Source: Brevibacillus brevis
GTDB taxonomy: Bacteria; Bacillota; Bacilli; Brevibacillales; Brevibacillaceae
Assembly: GCF_022026395.1 (NCBI RefSeq)
Contig: NZ_CP041767.1
Location: 746,001-810,000 of the forward strand
Length of the DNA: 64,000 nucleotides
Direction of reading: 5' to 3'
Positions 25,169 through 33,739 of this stretch are shown here, piece by piece. Positions within the stretch are counted from its first letter, which is position 1; the number at the start of each line of letters is the position of its first letter. The translations under genes and the position numbers were made by a program. The notes beneath the pieces were generated by a model. It did not search any database. It had not been told where the DNA came from and saw nothing but the letters and a program-made list of their open reading frames with translations.

Positions 25169-26365
25169 ATGAACGAAAATCGCATGATCCAATTACACCC
25201 GTTAACATTTCTGGAGGATAAGCAAGGAGTCCTGATTGGGCGGTTTGGAACGGATACGTTTGCTGTTTTTCCTGAGGATGGAGCAGCACTTGTACGAAAA
25301 CTGCAAGAGGGCATGGGGGTTGCCGAAGCGCATTCCTGGTATCAAGATACCTACCACGATGAAGTGGACATGGATGATTTTTTGCAGACATTGCGTGACC
25401 TGACATTTATTTGTGATGTTGAGGAAAAGGAAACGAAAGCGCAGAAAGTATCGGGGCAATGGTTGGGTAAGCTAGCTTTTTCTCCACTTGGTTGGCTGAT
25501 TCATGGTGCCATCATAGCCTGTGCCTTGTGGTTGTTATACCAATATCCACAGATTCGTCCGGGTCGACAAAGCATCTTATTTTCTGAATACGCCATGGTG
25601 ATTTTTCTTGGCATGACGATCGGTCAGATTCCAGGGATCTTGTTTCATGAAATGATGCACATGCTTGCCGGACGAAGACTGGGTATCCCGTCAGAACTAA
25701 GTATAGGCAGAAGAATGTACTTTTTGGTCTTCACTTCTTCCATGCCAGGTATTTGGGGATTCCCAAAACGAAAGCGTATTCTTCCATTTTTAATTGGAAT
25801 GTTCGGTGATATTTTGTGGTATTCCTTATTGGTGATCGTTGCTGGTGCAATTTGGATAAATACAGGTGAGAAGACAATCATAGCTGCATATTGTATGGGA
25901 CTAGCATTTACAACACTGTTGCGTTTCTTCTGGCAATTTTATTTTCATCTTCAAACAGATATCTATTATTTAATGATTACGATGTTGGGGTGTGTAAATC
26001 TTCAGGAGGCTACACGTTCCTATTTGAAAAATATATGGTATGGACTAATTGGAAAAAAGAACAAGATGGTCGATATGTCCAAGTATACGGAACGGGATCA
26101 TCAGGTAGCAAGATGGTACAGCTTTTTTTACGCAACTGGCTGGATGATGATGGCAGGAATGATACTCTATATGATTCCGGTCGCTATTCAACTTTTAACG
26201 AATATTTTTCTCTCCATATTTACAGGAGAAAATATGAAATTCTGGGATTCCGTTGTTTTCTTGTCTATAACGGGAATCCAGTATGGAATTGTATTTTATC
26301 TATACCTAAAAGAGCGTAGAAACAAAAGGGAAATTCGGAATTTATCAATGGAGCAGAGGGGATGA
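25169..26365 (+). CDS. RRE (PqqD-like) fused to M50 membrane metalloprotease
   Basis: Protein of 398 residues. Residues ~5-95 read as a PqqD-type RiPP recognition element (FAVFPEDGAALVRKLQEG, then VDMDDFLQTLRDLTFICD). The rest is a multi-pass membrane protease: hydrophobic segments near 110, 140, 205, 235, 315 and 365, the zinc motif HEMMH at 160-164, and QTDIYYLM..LGCVNL with Asp ~264 as the likely third ligand, as in YydH-type putative peptide zinc metalloproteases. It probably binds the precursor leader and cleaves it at the membrane. ATG 25169 follows GGGAGG by 6 bp. The next gene starts 6 bp downstream. Confidence 0.8.
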   Translation: MNENRMIQLHPLTFLEDKQGVLIGRFGTDTFAVFPEDGAALVRKLQEGMGVAEAHSWYQDTYHDEVDMDDFLQTLRDLTFICDVEEKETKAQKVSGQWLGKLAFSPLGWLIHGAIIACALWLLYQYPQIRPGRQSILFSEYAMVIFLGMTIGQIPGILFHEMMHMLAGRRLGIPSELSIGRRMYFLVFTSSMPGIWGFPKRKRILPFLIGMFGDILWYSLLVIVAGAIWINTGEKTIIAAYCMGLAFTTLLRFFWQFYFHLQTDIYYLMITMLGCVNLQEATRSYLKNIWYGLIGKKNKMVDMSKYTERDHQVARWYSFFYATGWMMMAGMILYMIPVAIQLLTNIFLSIFTGENMKFWDSVVFLSITGIQYGIVFYLYLKERRNKREIRNLSMEQRG

Positions 26366-26371
26366 GTCGAA

Positions 26372-28567
26372 ATGAAACAATCGATTACACACCAATGGCT
26401 GATTGGATCTCGACGCAGCGACCGAGAAAAGAAGTACTTCGAAGAGCAATACTCCACATGTTATGTCAGCAATTGTCATTGCAATCTTAGAGGACCCTAT
26501 ACAGGTACTGGTGACCTTCTGCGCCAGATTATTCCAGAAGCTTATTCGAAATGGCCAGACCTGATTTTATCACACTGCATCGAGATCTTATCCATAGCAC
26601 CAGAACTGAAAGCAGTCATTCCTGTTAGTGTAGAAACACTTACCTCTCTTGCTATTCCGAAAGAGAGAACACGTTATTATTCGAAATTGCGTACACTTCG
26701 CATGTCGAATGGTTTGATCGATCTTTTATTGGCATTAGCAAATCGGGAACGAATGGGAAAATTGACCCTGGTTTTTGAAAATGTGCAGGCCTGTGATCAA
26801 CTTGATGCAGAATTTATAAGTACACTTCTGCGTCGTGTGAAGTCTGACCTGATTCAGGTGATCGTAAGTTCAAGTGAAATAGTGGAAAAGGAAGCCCTGA
26901 AAAAGGCGTTACAAACGTATACGGAGCCTACTACTATTCTTTCTGACATCGAACAAGATAGGGGGATAGTAAATCTATCTGACGAACAGCGACTTGAGCT
27001 AACGAAACGATACATATTTTCTGACTGCACATCAGATTGTGAGCAGGAATTGCTCGCCTATGAAGCAACTCCTATTGAAATTCGTCAGAGCCTTCACGAA
27101 GAGCGGGCAGAATCTCTTAGAAAAGAAGAGCAGTGGTCACTGCACTTAGGCGCCATTCCGTTTCACCTGGAGCGCGGTACTTCTGAGAAATTGGCAAGCG
27201 AAGCGTTGTTTAAAGCAGTTAGTTATAGCATTAACATGGGTTTTTACGATGCGACTATCGATATGAGCCTACGTGGCCGGAAACTGACGAATTGGAGCAG
27301 CGAATTTGATAATAGCCGGTATTTTACAATGAAAATGGCTACGTCTCTGGCTGCATTGGGTGAAACTGATGATATACCGACGCTTTTAGGAGAAGTGTAC
27401 GCAAACACTGATGATTTTAGAGTTCATATGCAAATTTCATATGGATTTTCGATGTACTATACGAGGCATCACCGAGAACGAGAACACGAGAAGGCGAGAG
27501 AATGGATACAAAAAGCCATTGATTTGGCAGAATGGATTGAAGATGAAAAAGAACGTGCATTTCAACAAGTATTTAACCAAAATGGATTGGCTTTAGTAGA
27601 GTTACATATGGATAATCCTGAAGAAGCGCTTCGATTGGTTACGGAAGGATGGCAAAGGTTAAATCAGACTCTTGCTCCTGATGAACATCTGTTGCATCGC
27701 TCGGTGTTGCTTCATAATAAAGGGCTGATTTACGTAGCTTTAAAAAGGTTTGAAGAAGCAGCTGAAACATTTAGCCAAGTGATACAGATTGATTCCAATT
27801 ATCCAGAATATTACTTTGATCGTGGAAACCTTTATAGCCGAATGGGGAGACTGGATGAAGCCATTAAAGATTATAACCAAGCGGTAAAGCTTAGTCCTCC
27901 GTTTCCAGAGGTTTATTTCAATCGAGCTACTGCCTTCAATCGTCTTGGAGATGTGGTGAAAGCAATGGCGGACTATGACTACTTGCTTGAAATAGACCCC
28001 GAAAATCTTGATGGATTACTTAACAGAGCTACATTATTGTATCAAATGGAGAAATTAGAAATGGCCCGAAAAGATGCTGAATTCGGTTTGGAAATAGAGC
28101 CTGATCATGCGCGGCTCCTGTGTACACTAGGTTTAATTGAAATGTCGGATGGCAATAATGATCAAGCACTAAAAACGTTTACCGCTGCCCTAAACAAGGA
28201 TAGGGAAATGATGGCCGCTTGGACAAATAGGGCTGTCCTGTACTGTGAGATGGGGGAGTATGACAGGGCCATAGCTGATCTAACTGAAGCTATTGCACTA
28301 GAGAAAAATGCAACCGTCCTTTACAACCGTGCATGGGTGTATGAAGCACAGAAGGAGTGGCAATTATCCATTTCCGATTATACAGAGGCCTTAGCGTTTT
28401 CTGATGCAGACGAACAAGATATTTACTATCGGAGAGGCTTGTGTTTTATCAAAATGGGTGATAGGGAACTTGGCACGGAAGATTGGAACAAGCATCTCAT
28501 GTTTGGAGAATCACCGCATGTGAATGAAATGATGCAACTGTTACCCTCCCTGTTCGTTTCGAAATAA
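26372..28567 (+). CDS. STAND-like ATPase/TPR protein of the peptide cassette
   Basis: Protein of 731 residues. The N-terminal ~260 residues look like a P-loop STAND-type domain with a degenerate Walker A (RGPYTGTGDLL, lacking the usual Lys) and a Walker B-like LTLVFENVQACDQLD followed by LLRRV. The middle is helical. From ~residue 430 to the end are about eight TPR motifs (for example YFDRGNLYSRMGRLDEAIKD, VYFNRATAFNRLGDVVKAMA). The N-terminus has C-x(4)-C-x-C (TCYVSNCHC). It probably scaffolds or controls the peptide pathway; the missing Walker Lys casts doubt on ATP hydrolysis. Encoded 6 bp after the RRE-M50 gene. Confidence 0.75.
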   Translation: MKQSITHQWLIGSRRSDREKKYFEEQYSTCYVSNCHCNLRGPYTGTGDLLRQIIPEAYSKWPDLILSHCIEILSIAPELKAVIPVSVETLTSLAIPKERTRYYSKLRTLRMSNGLIDLLLALANRERMGKLTLVFENVQACDQLDAEFISTLLRRVKSDLIQVIVSSSEIVEKEALKKALQTYTEPTTILSDIEQDRGIVNLSDEQRLELTKRYIFSDCTSDCEQELLAYEATPIEIRQSLHEERAESLRKEEQWSLHLGAIPFHLERGTSEKLASEALFKAVSYSINMGFYDATIDMSLRGRKLTNWSSEFDNSRYFTMKMATSLAALGETDDIPTLLGEVYANTDDFRVHMQISYGFSMYYTRHHREREHEKAREWIQKAIDLAEWIEDEKERAFQQVFNQNGLALVELHMDNPEEALRLVTEGWQRLNQTLAPDEHLLHRSVLLHNKGLIYVALKRFEEAAETFSQVIQIDSNYPEYYFDRGNLYSRMGRLDEAIKDYNQAVKLSPPFPEVYFNRATAFNRLGDVVKAMADYDYLLEIDPENLDGLLNRATLLYQMEKLEMARKDAEFGLEIEPDHARLLCTLGLIEMSDGNNDQALKTFTAALNKDREMMAAWTNRAVLYCEMGEYDRAIADLTEAIALEKNATVLYNRAWVYEAQKEWQLSISDYTEALAFSDADEQDIYYRRGLCFIKMGDRELGTEDWNKHLMFGESPHVNEMMQLLPSLFVSK

Positions 28568-28642
28568 TGAAATATTTTGTGAGATGATATGTGACTTACT
28601 TATAGATTGGGTGGGAAATACATCATATTTATTCTCACTGGA

Positions 28643-28711
28643 TACTCGACACATGTGGAGTGTTGCTCACTGTTGGTCAGGAAAACTAATAATGGAGAGG
28701 TATTGGCTTAA
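28643..28711 (+). repeat. rlmD 3'-end remnant (copy d), att-like
   Basis: An in-frame segment encoding YSTHVECCSLLVRK and a short tail to TAA, directly followed by a terminator. Together with copy c it brackets exactly the peptide/protease/TPR cassette. Confidence 0.72.
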
Positions 28712-28740
28712 CAGAGAGGTGAAACCCTCTCTGTTTTTTA
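28711..28740 (+). terminator. Terminator at remnant d
   Basis: Perfect 9-bp stem ACAGAGAGG/CCTCTCTGT with a TGAAAC loop and six T; overlaps the stop of the remnant. Confidence 0.85.
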
Positions 28741-28777
28741 TAACGCAAATAATCGAAGCGAATTCATATAACCAAAA

Positions 28778-28822
28778 AGAGGGGGAAAAGGGCAGTAGCG
28801 CATATTGGCCTTTTCCCCCTCT
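28778..28822. terminator. Terminator of the zinc-ribbon membrane protein gene
   Basis: Perfect long stem GAGGGGGAAAAGG/CCTTTTCCCCCTC just after the minus-strand stop at 28829. Confidence 0.75.
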
Positions 28823-28828
28823 CAAATT

Positions 28829-29326
28829 TTACTTCTTCTTGGCGGGTGACCATTTGAAGCCGCAATTCATACAGCCGTTTACGATTTCATTTCTACCGAC
28901 AAAGCCAACTAGGATGCTGACAGGTATAGATAAACCGATTGAAATTTGACAAATTATTACAATAATAGCGAGAATAATTTCAGTCAAATCATATGGTGAT
29001 TGATTCATGAGTAATACCCATCCTATTAATCCTACTATTACAAGCAATAAGGTAGGGAGCAATACCATCCATCCAAGAGTTTTAAACAGGTTAACGAAGC
29101 TGTAGCCTTTCTTGTTGGCTACAATTTGCGGTGACTTACATTTGCGGCACAAAACGGTGTTAGGACTGTTTGTTCCGTTGTTTTGACTCCCTGCCCCTCC
29201 TTGGTTTGTTGCCCTATTTACCTGTGAGACAGCCGGCCTTGTTTGACCACCTACCGTCCTATTCGCTTGGTTGGTGGCTGACTTGTTGGGTTGATTAAGT
29301 GTTGTCCTAGAGGTACGTTGTTGCAT
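28829..29326 (-). CDS. Zinc-ribbon and two-helix membrane protein, 165 aa
   Basis: Residues 1-55 are a low-complexity N/Q/T/R-rich tail. A CRKC near residue 60 and a C-terminal CMNC could together form a split zinc ribbon around two transmembrane helices (LGWMVLLPTLLLVIVGLIGWVLL and IILAIIVIICQISIGLSIPVSIL). No family named. AAAGGAG lies 8 bp before ATG 29326. Cassette 4 gene of unknown role. Confidence 0.6.
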   Translation of the reverse strand: MQQRTSRTTLNQPNKSATNQANRTVGGQTRPAVSQVNRATNQGGAGSQNNGTNSPNTVLCRKCKSPQIVANKKGYSFVNLFKTLGWMVLLPTLLLVIVGLIGWVLLMNQSPYDLTEIILAIIVIICQISIGLSIPVSILVGFVGRNEIVNGCMNCGFKWSPAKKK

Positions 29327-29465
29327 TCTACGAACTCCTTTCTGACTGCAAATGCATGCAGGAATAAAGAACTATGACTAATTTCGACAAAGTTTTCCAA
29401 TTACCCTGTTTTTAGCCCCATTTTGCGTTGTACCTTTTCCTCCTGCATAGGAATAAGAAAAAGAA

Positions 29466-29512
29466 AAACGACTGAAGTCCTAATAAAAAGGATTTCAGCC
29501 GTTTCTTTTCAT
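29466..29512. terminator. Terminator of the cytolysin gene
   Basis: Stem AAACG-CTGAA-TCC with GGA-TTCAG-CGTTT and a T-run, just beyond the stop at 29515 (minus strand reads into it). Confidence 0.75.
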
Positions 29513-29514
29513 AA

Positions 29515-31050
29515 CTATTTAAATGTAATACCACCTGTTGGGTTTAATGTCGTTCCGCCAATTTCAACTTTAATTTCATTCGATAATGGAATGTTGTACT
29601 CATCAATAACGGTTCTCCACCACTCCCAAGCAAGGCCGGTACATTCTTTCGCAAAAATCCTTATGTTCTTTGCATTAGGTGGCAGAGGAATGACTGTCGT
29701 GAAAGGAGCGGTTCTGTCTTGGTTGCTTCCTTCCCACGTTTTATGTGTGAGTACTTCTTCCCCATTTTTATCATAGGAAACTTCATCCCAGGATACATCA
29801 AATTGAGCGACATACCAGCCATAATGACCAAGCGATATTTTACCTTTTGAATATTCTGTAGCGGTAGTCTCAATATAATCTGTATTGTTATGAACGGCAG
29901 CAATGGCATTATCTTTTAAGAAAACACTTGTATAGGAGATTGGATATGCTGGGTTCTTCAGGCTAAATTCCGCATTATCCTTGATGATATTCCGGATTTC
30001 ACTAAAGTCTTTTGTAACGACCTTGTTATGCTCTTGTGAATCTCCGCCTAATACTACAGCTGTAAAGGAACTGTCTTCAAAAATATCCTTGTACTCGGCA
30101 TTCGTTTCTACATTGGCCGTATTCTGAAGCAAGGCTTTAAAGGCTGCTTTTACATCTTTGCTCTTAGAGGTTGTTTCTAATTTTACATAAATGGTTCTAC
30201 CATAAGCTACATTGGATACCATAACAGGCGGGGATTCGTCACTGACCCCTTTACGTTTTAAATCTTTAAAAGTAACACTATCATCAAAAAGATCGGATGG
30301 ATCGTTAGGCAGTTCTGCACTTACCGTATAAAATATTTGTTTATATGCCGCAACCATCACTTTTTTCTCTCCACTAGCAATCGCATGAAAGTCAATTCCT
30401 AAGGTAGAATCAAGATATTTCGCGTTAACATTCAGAGCGCTACCAATTTGAGATTTGCTATAAACCATTGATTCTGCATACTGCAATCGGGCAGGTAAAG
30501 TATGTGTTGACGAATAATTATCGCTCCATTTTGATACAAGCTCATCTACTGCTCCAGAAACATTCCCGTATGTTGGATTATCCACAGTAATGGAATTTTC
30601 CTTTTTCAATCCTGGTAAATCAATACTAATCGTTAAAGGTTTTCTTGGTACCAGTAATAAACTCGGTTTATTTTCTGCAAAAGCTCGATTTGCAAGTTGT
30701 AGTGCTCCTGGGTAAGTGCGATTAGCCATAGAATCAATAATGGAAATATCTACTGGAGAAGTGGAAAGTGACTTCTTTTTACGTTCGACGACGATAAACT
30801 TACCATGTGGATTGAGTGCTTCTTTTGGAACAAAACTATCTATCTCATCACCACTTACTGCTAAAATTTCGTCATTATCATAGTCCAAGTCTGCTATACC
30901 GGTATTAATGTCATCTGCATTGCTTGTTTCACTGACTTCACTAGAATCAACTGTTTCGGCAAAGGAGATAACTGGATAATTAACAGTCGCGAAAATAACA
31001 GATAAACTGGCGATTACTTTTAAAATTCTAGTATGATTTCGAATCCTCAT
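29515..31050 (-). CDS. Cholesterol-dependent (thiol-activated) cytolysin
   Basis: Secreted pore-forming toxin of 511 residues, close to family length. Signal peptide with likely cleavage at SFAET, a pro-region, then the CDC core ([36 protein letters not shown]). The undecapeptide [11 protein letters not shown] near the C-terminus is diagnostic and intact, as is the Thr-Leu cholesterol-recognition pair in GGTTLNP. Brevibacillus makes such a toxin (brevilysin). AAAGGGG precedes ATG 31050; an earlier ATG at 31086 lacks a site. It lies in the accessory region, suggesting acquisition, and a terminator follows. Confidence 0.94.
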   Translation of the reverse strand: MRIRNHTRILKVIASLSVIFATVNYPVISFAETVDSSEVSETSNADDINTGIADLDYDNDEILAVSGDEIDSFVPKEALNPHGKFIVVERKKKSLSTSPVDISIIDSMANRTYPGALQLANRAFAENKPSLLLVPRKPLTISIDLPGLKKENSITVDNPTYGNVSGAVDELVSKWSDNYSSTHTLPARLQYAESMVYSKSQIGSALNVNAKYLDSTLGIDFHAIASGEKKVMVAAYKQIFYTVSAELPNDPSDLFDDSVTFKDLKRKGVSDESPPVMVSNVAYGRTIYVKLETTSKSKDVKAAFKALLQNTANVETNAEYKDIFEDSSFTAVVLGGDSQEHNKVVTKDFSEIRNIIKDNAEFSLKNPAYPISYTSVFLKDNAIAAVHNNTDYIETTATEYSKGKISLGHYGWYVAQFDVSWDEVSYDKNGEEVLTHKTWEGSNQDRTAPFTTVIPLPPNAKNIRIFAKECTGLAWEWWRTVIDEYNIPLSNEIKVEIGGTTLNPTGGITFK

Positions 31051-31518
31051 AAGATATACCCCTTTGAGATGTGAGCATAACGTCAATTATTATACTCCCA
31101 TTAAATATATTTTTTGGAATACTAACTATATCGGTAGTTTCCGAAAGAATCTTTAGACTGAACCAGGAAGTATTGGGTGGGGCATATCCTACGTCCGCAT
31201 TAGATATATTGAAAAATCCGAGGAAATTCAGGAATGGACACCTGGGTTTCGCTCGGCTCTTGTGGGCAAACATTTTGAGCTAACGATAGATGTTAGCTAA
31301 GTAAAAATGGAGTGTTAAAACAATGAATTTGTGATTCCAGCGAAAGGACAGCCCCAGCAAGGCCTGTGGAATTGGTGAGGGAAATGGGATACAAGAATCA
31401 TTACGAGTGATAACGTTTCACGACAGATCAGATGAGAATTTTACATGTAGAAAGCAAAAGATTTAGAGAAGCTGCTTGTACCACGTTTCTAAGCAGCTCT
31501 CTAAATCTTATAACAAAT
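31051..31518. other. Gap between cytolysin and small secreted protein gene
   Basis: Holds the cytolysin promoter region and, at 31459-31505, a hairpin AGAGA-GCTGCTT/AAGCAGC-TCTCT that terminates the 31519 gene. Two overlapping 70-81-codon frames near 31.1 kb are not supported. Confidence 0.5.
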
Positions 31519-31977
31519 CTAGTTCCACCAAGGACGCTCACTCAAGGAAATGATGTATTTCACGTTTGGGTCAACTCTTATTGCATCTTGAGCACCAACT
31601 TTTATTCTAAGATCACCGTTAGCAGGCAAATAGACAAACCAGGTTTCCCGTCCGGTATCTTTAAATACTTGATAGGCTTGACCGTTATGGTCTATTTCAA
31701 AAATCTGATAGTCTAGGCTACGATTTTGATAGGTGTCGAAATTAATGTAAAATGATTTTCCTTGCCCAGTGTTGTTCGTCCATCTAAAGTAGTCTTGATC
31801 CATTCCATATTCCTGTTTTGCAATGGTACCCTCAAAACTATCGACGATCCCTTGAAAATAATTTGGTGTGTCCCGACTATCGGGTTCTCTGGCATCGCCC
31901 ATAGCGAATGCAGAAGCTGACATGGAAAGTAGGCAAGCTGTAAGTCCAAGAGCTGACATCAGTTTCTTTAACTTCAT
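31519..31977 (-). CDS. Small secreted protein, 152 aa (PPC-like)
   Basis: Signal peptide (KLMSALGLTACLLSMSASAFA) followed by a beta-rich domain of about 125 residues (DQDYFRWTNNTGQGKSFYINF, then YQIFEIDHNGQAYQVF and WFVYLPANGDLRIKV), resembling bacterial pre-peptidase (PPC-like) beta-sandwich domains that accompany exoenzymes. Here it stands alone. AGGAGG lies 9 bp before ATG 31977. Extracellular; role unknown. Confidence 0.7.
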   Translation of the reverse strand: MKLKKLMSALGLTACLLSMSASAFAMGDAREPDSRDTPNYFQGIVDSFEGTIAKQEYGMDQDYFRWTNNTGQGKSFYINFDTYQNRSLDYQIFEIDHNGQAYQVFKDTGRETWFVYLPANGDLRIKVGAQDAIRVDPNVKYIISLSERPWWN

Positions 31978-32138
31978 TAGTTTGACCTCCTAAAAAGTAG
32001 TTGAAATCATATGTATTTTACAATTTATTACAATAGATGTAAGTATTTTCCTTGTCACAAGCTACAGAAGAATATGTGAGTGAATAGGTAGAGTAGGCGT
32101 ATGAATGGTGGACCAGTCTTAGAGTGAAACTGTGGAAA

Positions 32139-32163
32139 AGAGGCTGATGTAGCATCAGCCTCT
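32139..32163. terminator. Perfect hairpin after the 51-aa gene
   Basis: Stem AGAGGCTGATG/CATCAGCCTCT with a 3-base loop, flanked by AAA; downstream of the minus-strand gene ending at 32198. Confidence 0.7.
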
Positions 32164-32197
32164 AAGCAAAGATTTAGCAGAACTTAATTCTTCCAGC

Positions 32198-32353
32198 TTA
32201 TAGAGTGACTTGTGGACATTGAGGAACACCGATCAGCTTAAGCAGGTTATAAACCTCGCTCGAAATAGGGACAGTAACTTCTATCCCATTGAGCTTAACA
32301 ACAGAGAAGAAACTTCCTTCAGATTCAAATATGCAGACAACTAATGTTACCAT
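32198..32353 (-). CDS. Small protein, 51 aa
   Basis: Missed by length cut-offs. It has an AAAGGAAGAGG ribosome binding site just before the ATG, protein-like alternating hydrophobic pattern (VTLVVCIFESEGSFFSVVKL, then PISSEVYNLLKLIG) and a hairpin terminator after it. No family recognised. A further inverted repeat (AGCAGGGAG/CTCCCTGCT) lies at 32381-32413 in its leader. Confidence 0.5.
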   Translation of the reverse strand: MVTLVVCIFESEGSFFSVVKLNGIEVTVPISSEVYNLLKLIGVPQCPQVTL

Positions 32354-32378
32354 TTATCCTCTTCCTTTCTCCATAAAG

Positions 32379-32413
32379 CAGGGAGATATTTTGTTTTGTC
32401 CTCCCTGCTATTA
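32379..32413 (-). promoter_or_regulatory. Leader hairpin of the 51-aa gene
   Basis: AGCAGGGAG and CTCCCTGCT arms with a T-rich 3' side on the minus strand, 27 bp upstream of the ATG; resembles an attenuator or the terminator of a lost upstream gene. Confidence 0.4.
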
Positions 32414-32536
32414 AGTTATGGAGTTGGGAAGTTAAGTGACAGTGCTTGTATCACGTTATGGTAATTTTTGGGTATTTAACAGAAAAATCTGAGGAAGTAT
32501 TCCAGTAATATGAAAACGATAAGGGGCTGTCCTATC

Positions 32537-32785
32537 CTAAGAAAATAGGATGGGACAGCGAGCATGGAAGATATCAGTTACTCCGATACGTAAAGATATA
32601 ATCGATATATTCTTTTCACTATGATTGATTTCCTCATCGCTAGCTTGAAATGAAGCTTTGTCCCCATTTGATCCATAAGCCCATCCGTAAGCAAAAACAT
32701 CGTCAAACCACTTTTTCAATAAAGGCGGATAACTGTACCAATACAACGGGAATTGAAAGATGACATGGTCATATGCCTCTAATAG
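32537..32785 (-). pseudogene. Fragment of a flavodoxin-fold NAD(P)H oxidoreductase
   Basis: The minus strand encodes AYDHVIFQFPLYWYSYPPLL followed by KKWFDDVFAYGWAYGSNGDK, the core FMN/quinone-site motif of KefF/YwrO-type reductases. Both the N-terminal ~65 and C-terminal ~80 residues expected are missing; homology stops near 32655 and near 32785. A hairpin (32523-32562) abuts it. A truncated relic within cassette 4. Confidence 0.7.
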
Positions 32786-33030
32786 CTAATGGAGTTACAG
32801 CGAATAAGATCGTTGATGTTATGTGTTCCTGGGGGAAAGAAAATATTAAAAGAAGACAACAGCAAGGAGAAGATATCATCTTGCTAGAGAATAAGTCACT
32901 GGAGAACGTTGGAGATTTCGAAAAGAGAGATTAATTGAATGAAGTTGGAATAGAATACAAGGGGCTAACGTTTAAGCCCCTTGTAGTAACTCACCCGTAT
33001 AGTAATGTCTGGGCCGTTTCGTCTGCAAAA

Positions 33031-33474
33031 TTAAAAGGTATTATAGACATTTTCACATTCTTTTGCGGTCGGCTCATAAAAACAATGAAGCTTGTATCGT
33101 CCTACATTTGGCTGATTATACCAGGTCGGCGGACAAGGCAGGGGATTTTGTGCTGTTCCCGGACGAAAATACCAGAGGGAGAATTTGCCCGGCCAATGCC
33201 GCTCCCCATTCACAGCCCGTCGTGCCAGACGGCGTTCTTTATCTCTAGCCCTTTGGTAGTACATACCATGTTGCAGAGCTTCAAACGCATGCGGCTGGTT
33301 GATCATTTGAGGAATTGTCCGTATTCCCTTAAAATCGGAGCAGTTTGCTCTTATTCGGTTGATTCCGACGTTTCCCACAAGGAGCATACCCATTTCGCCT
33401 TCACCTACAGCTTCGGCTCGAAGCAACCTTGCCAACATGTCAATGTCACTGTTCCTGGCTTTTACGACTGCCAT
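33031..33474 (-). CDS. cwlJ: Spore cortex cell-wall hydrolase, CwlJ-like
   Basis: 147 residues with the SleB/CwlJ catalytic domain over nearly the whole length: DIDMLARLLRAEAVGEGEMGMLLVGNVGINR with the catalytic Glu, then FEALQHGMYYQRA and the terminal FYEPTAKECENVYNTF. Size and lack of signal peptide fit CwlJ, which acts in the spore coat and degrades cortex during germination. AGAGGTGAG precedes ATG 33474. No gerQ is adjacent. It lies near the right end of the accessory region, so it may be either an original flanking gene or cargo. Confidence 0.85.
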   Translation of the reverse strand: MAVVKARNSDIDMLARLLRAEAVGEGEMGMLLVGNVGINRIRANCSDFKGIRTIPQMINQPHAFEALQHGMYYQRARDKERRLARRAVNGERHWPGKFSLWYFRPGTAQNPLPCPPTWYNQPNVGRYKLHCFYEPTAKECENVYNTF

Positions 33475-33595
33475 CGGCTCACCTCTTTAGATTGTTCTAG
33501 GCACATCATATTGTAGATGGAGCAGATATGTTACGCTTCAAATCGCTCTGAAGAGCAAAAACAAATCCGTGGACATTTTCTTTGTTGTTTTCACA

Positions 33596-33670
33596 GTCGA
33601 CCCAACACATGTGGAAGGCATTGCATTTGACATTCTGCCGATAGCAGATCGTACTGATACCAAAACGTGA
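33596..33670 (+). repeat. Possible rlmD 3'-end remnant (copy e), weak
   Basis: An in-frame segment encoding VDPTHVEGIAFDIL and a tail to TGA shares ACACATGTGGA with copy d and the VD-P-HVE pattern of RlmD, and is followed by a strong hairpin. After HVE the match is poor. It could be the oldest displaced end or a coincidence. Confidence 0.35.
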
Positions 33671-33677
33671 AAGTAAG

Positions 33678-33725
33678 AGGACTGTCTTAAGTAGAAATTG
33701 ATCTTCTACCTAAGACAGTCCTCCT
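33678..33725. terminator. Bidirectional terminator at the right edge of the accessory region
   Basis: Long stem AGGACTGTCTTA-GTAGAA with TTCTAC-TAAGACAGTCCT; also terminates the minus-strand glycosyltransferase ending at 33740. Confidence 0.8.
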
Positions 33726-33739
33726 TATTTGCTTCAAAG

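Noticed and set aside
29423..29776. 117-codon plus-strand frame over the end of the cytolysin gene
   Set aside because: Antisense shadow of a clear CDC gene; crosses its terminator.
31028..31283. Two overlapping 70-81-codon frames on opposite strands upstream of the cytolysin gene
   Set aside because: They occupy the cytolysin promoter region, lack ribosome binding sites, and show no family pattern.
32790..32934. Short plus-strand open stretch ending at a TAA near 32934
   Set aside because: It reads protein-like for about 48 codons but has no start or ribosome binding site; possibly a 3' relic, too weak to list as a gene.
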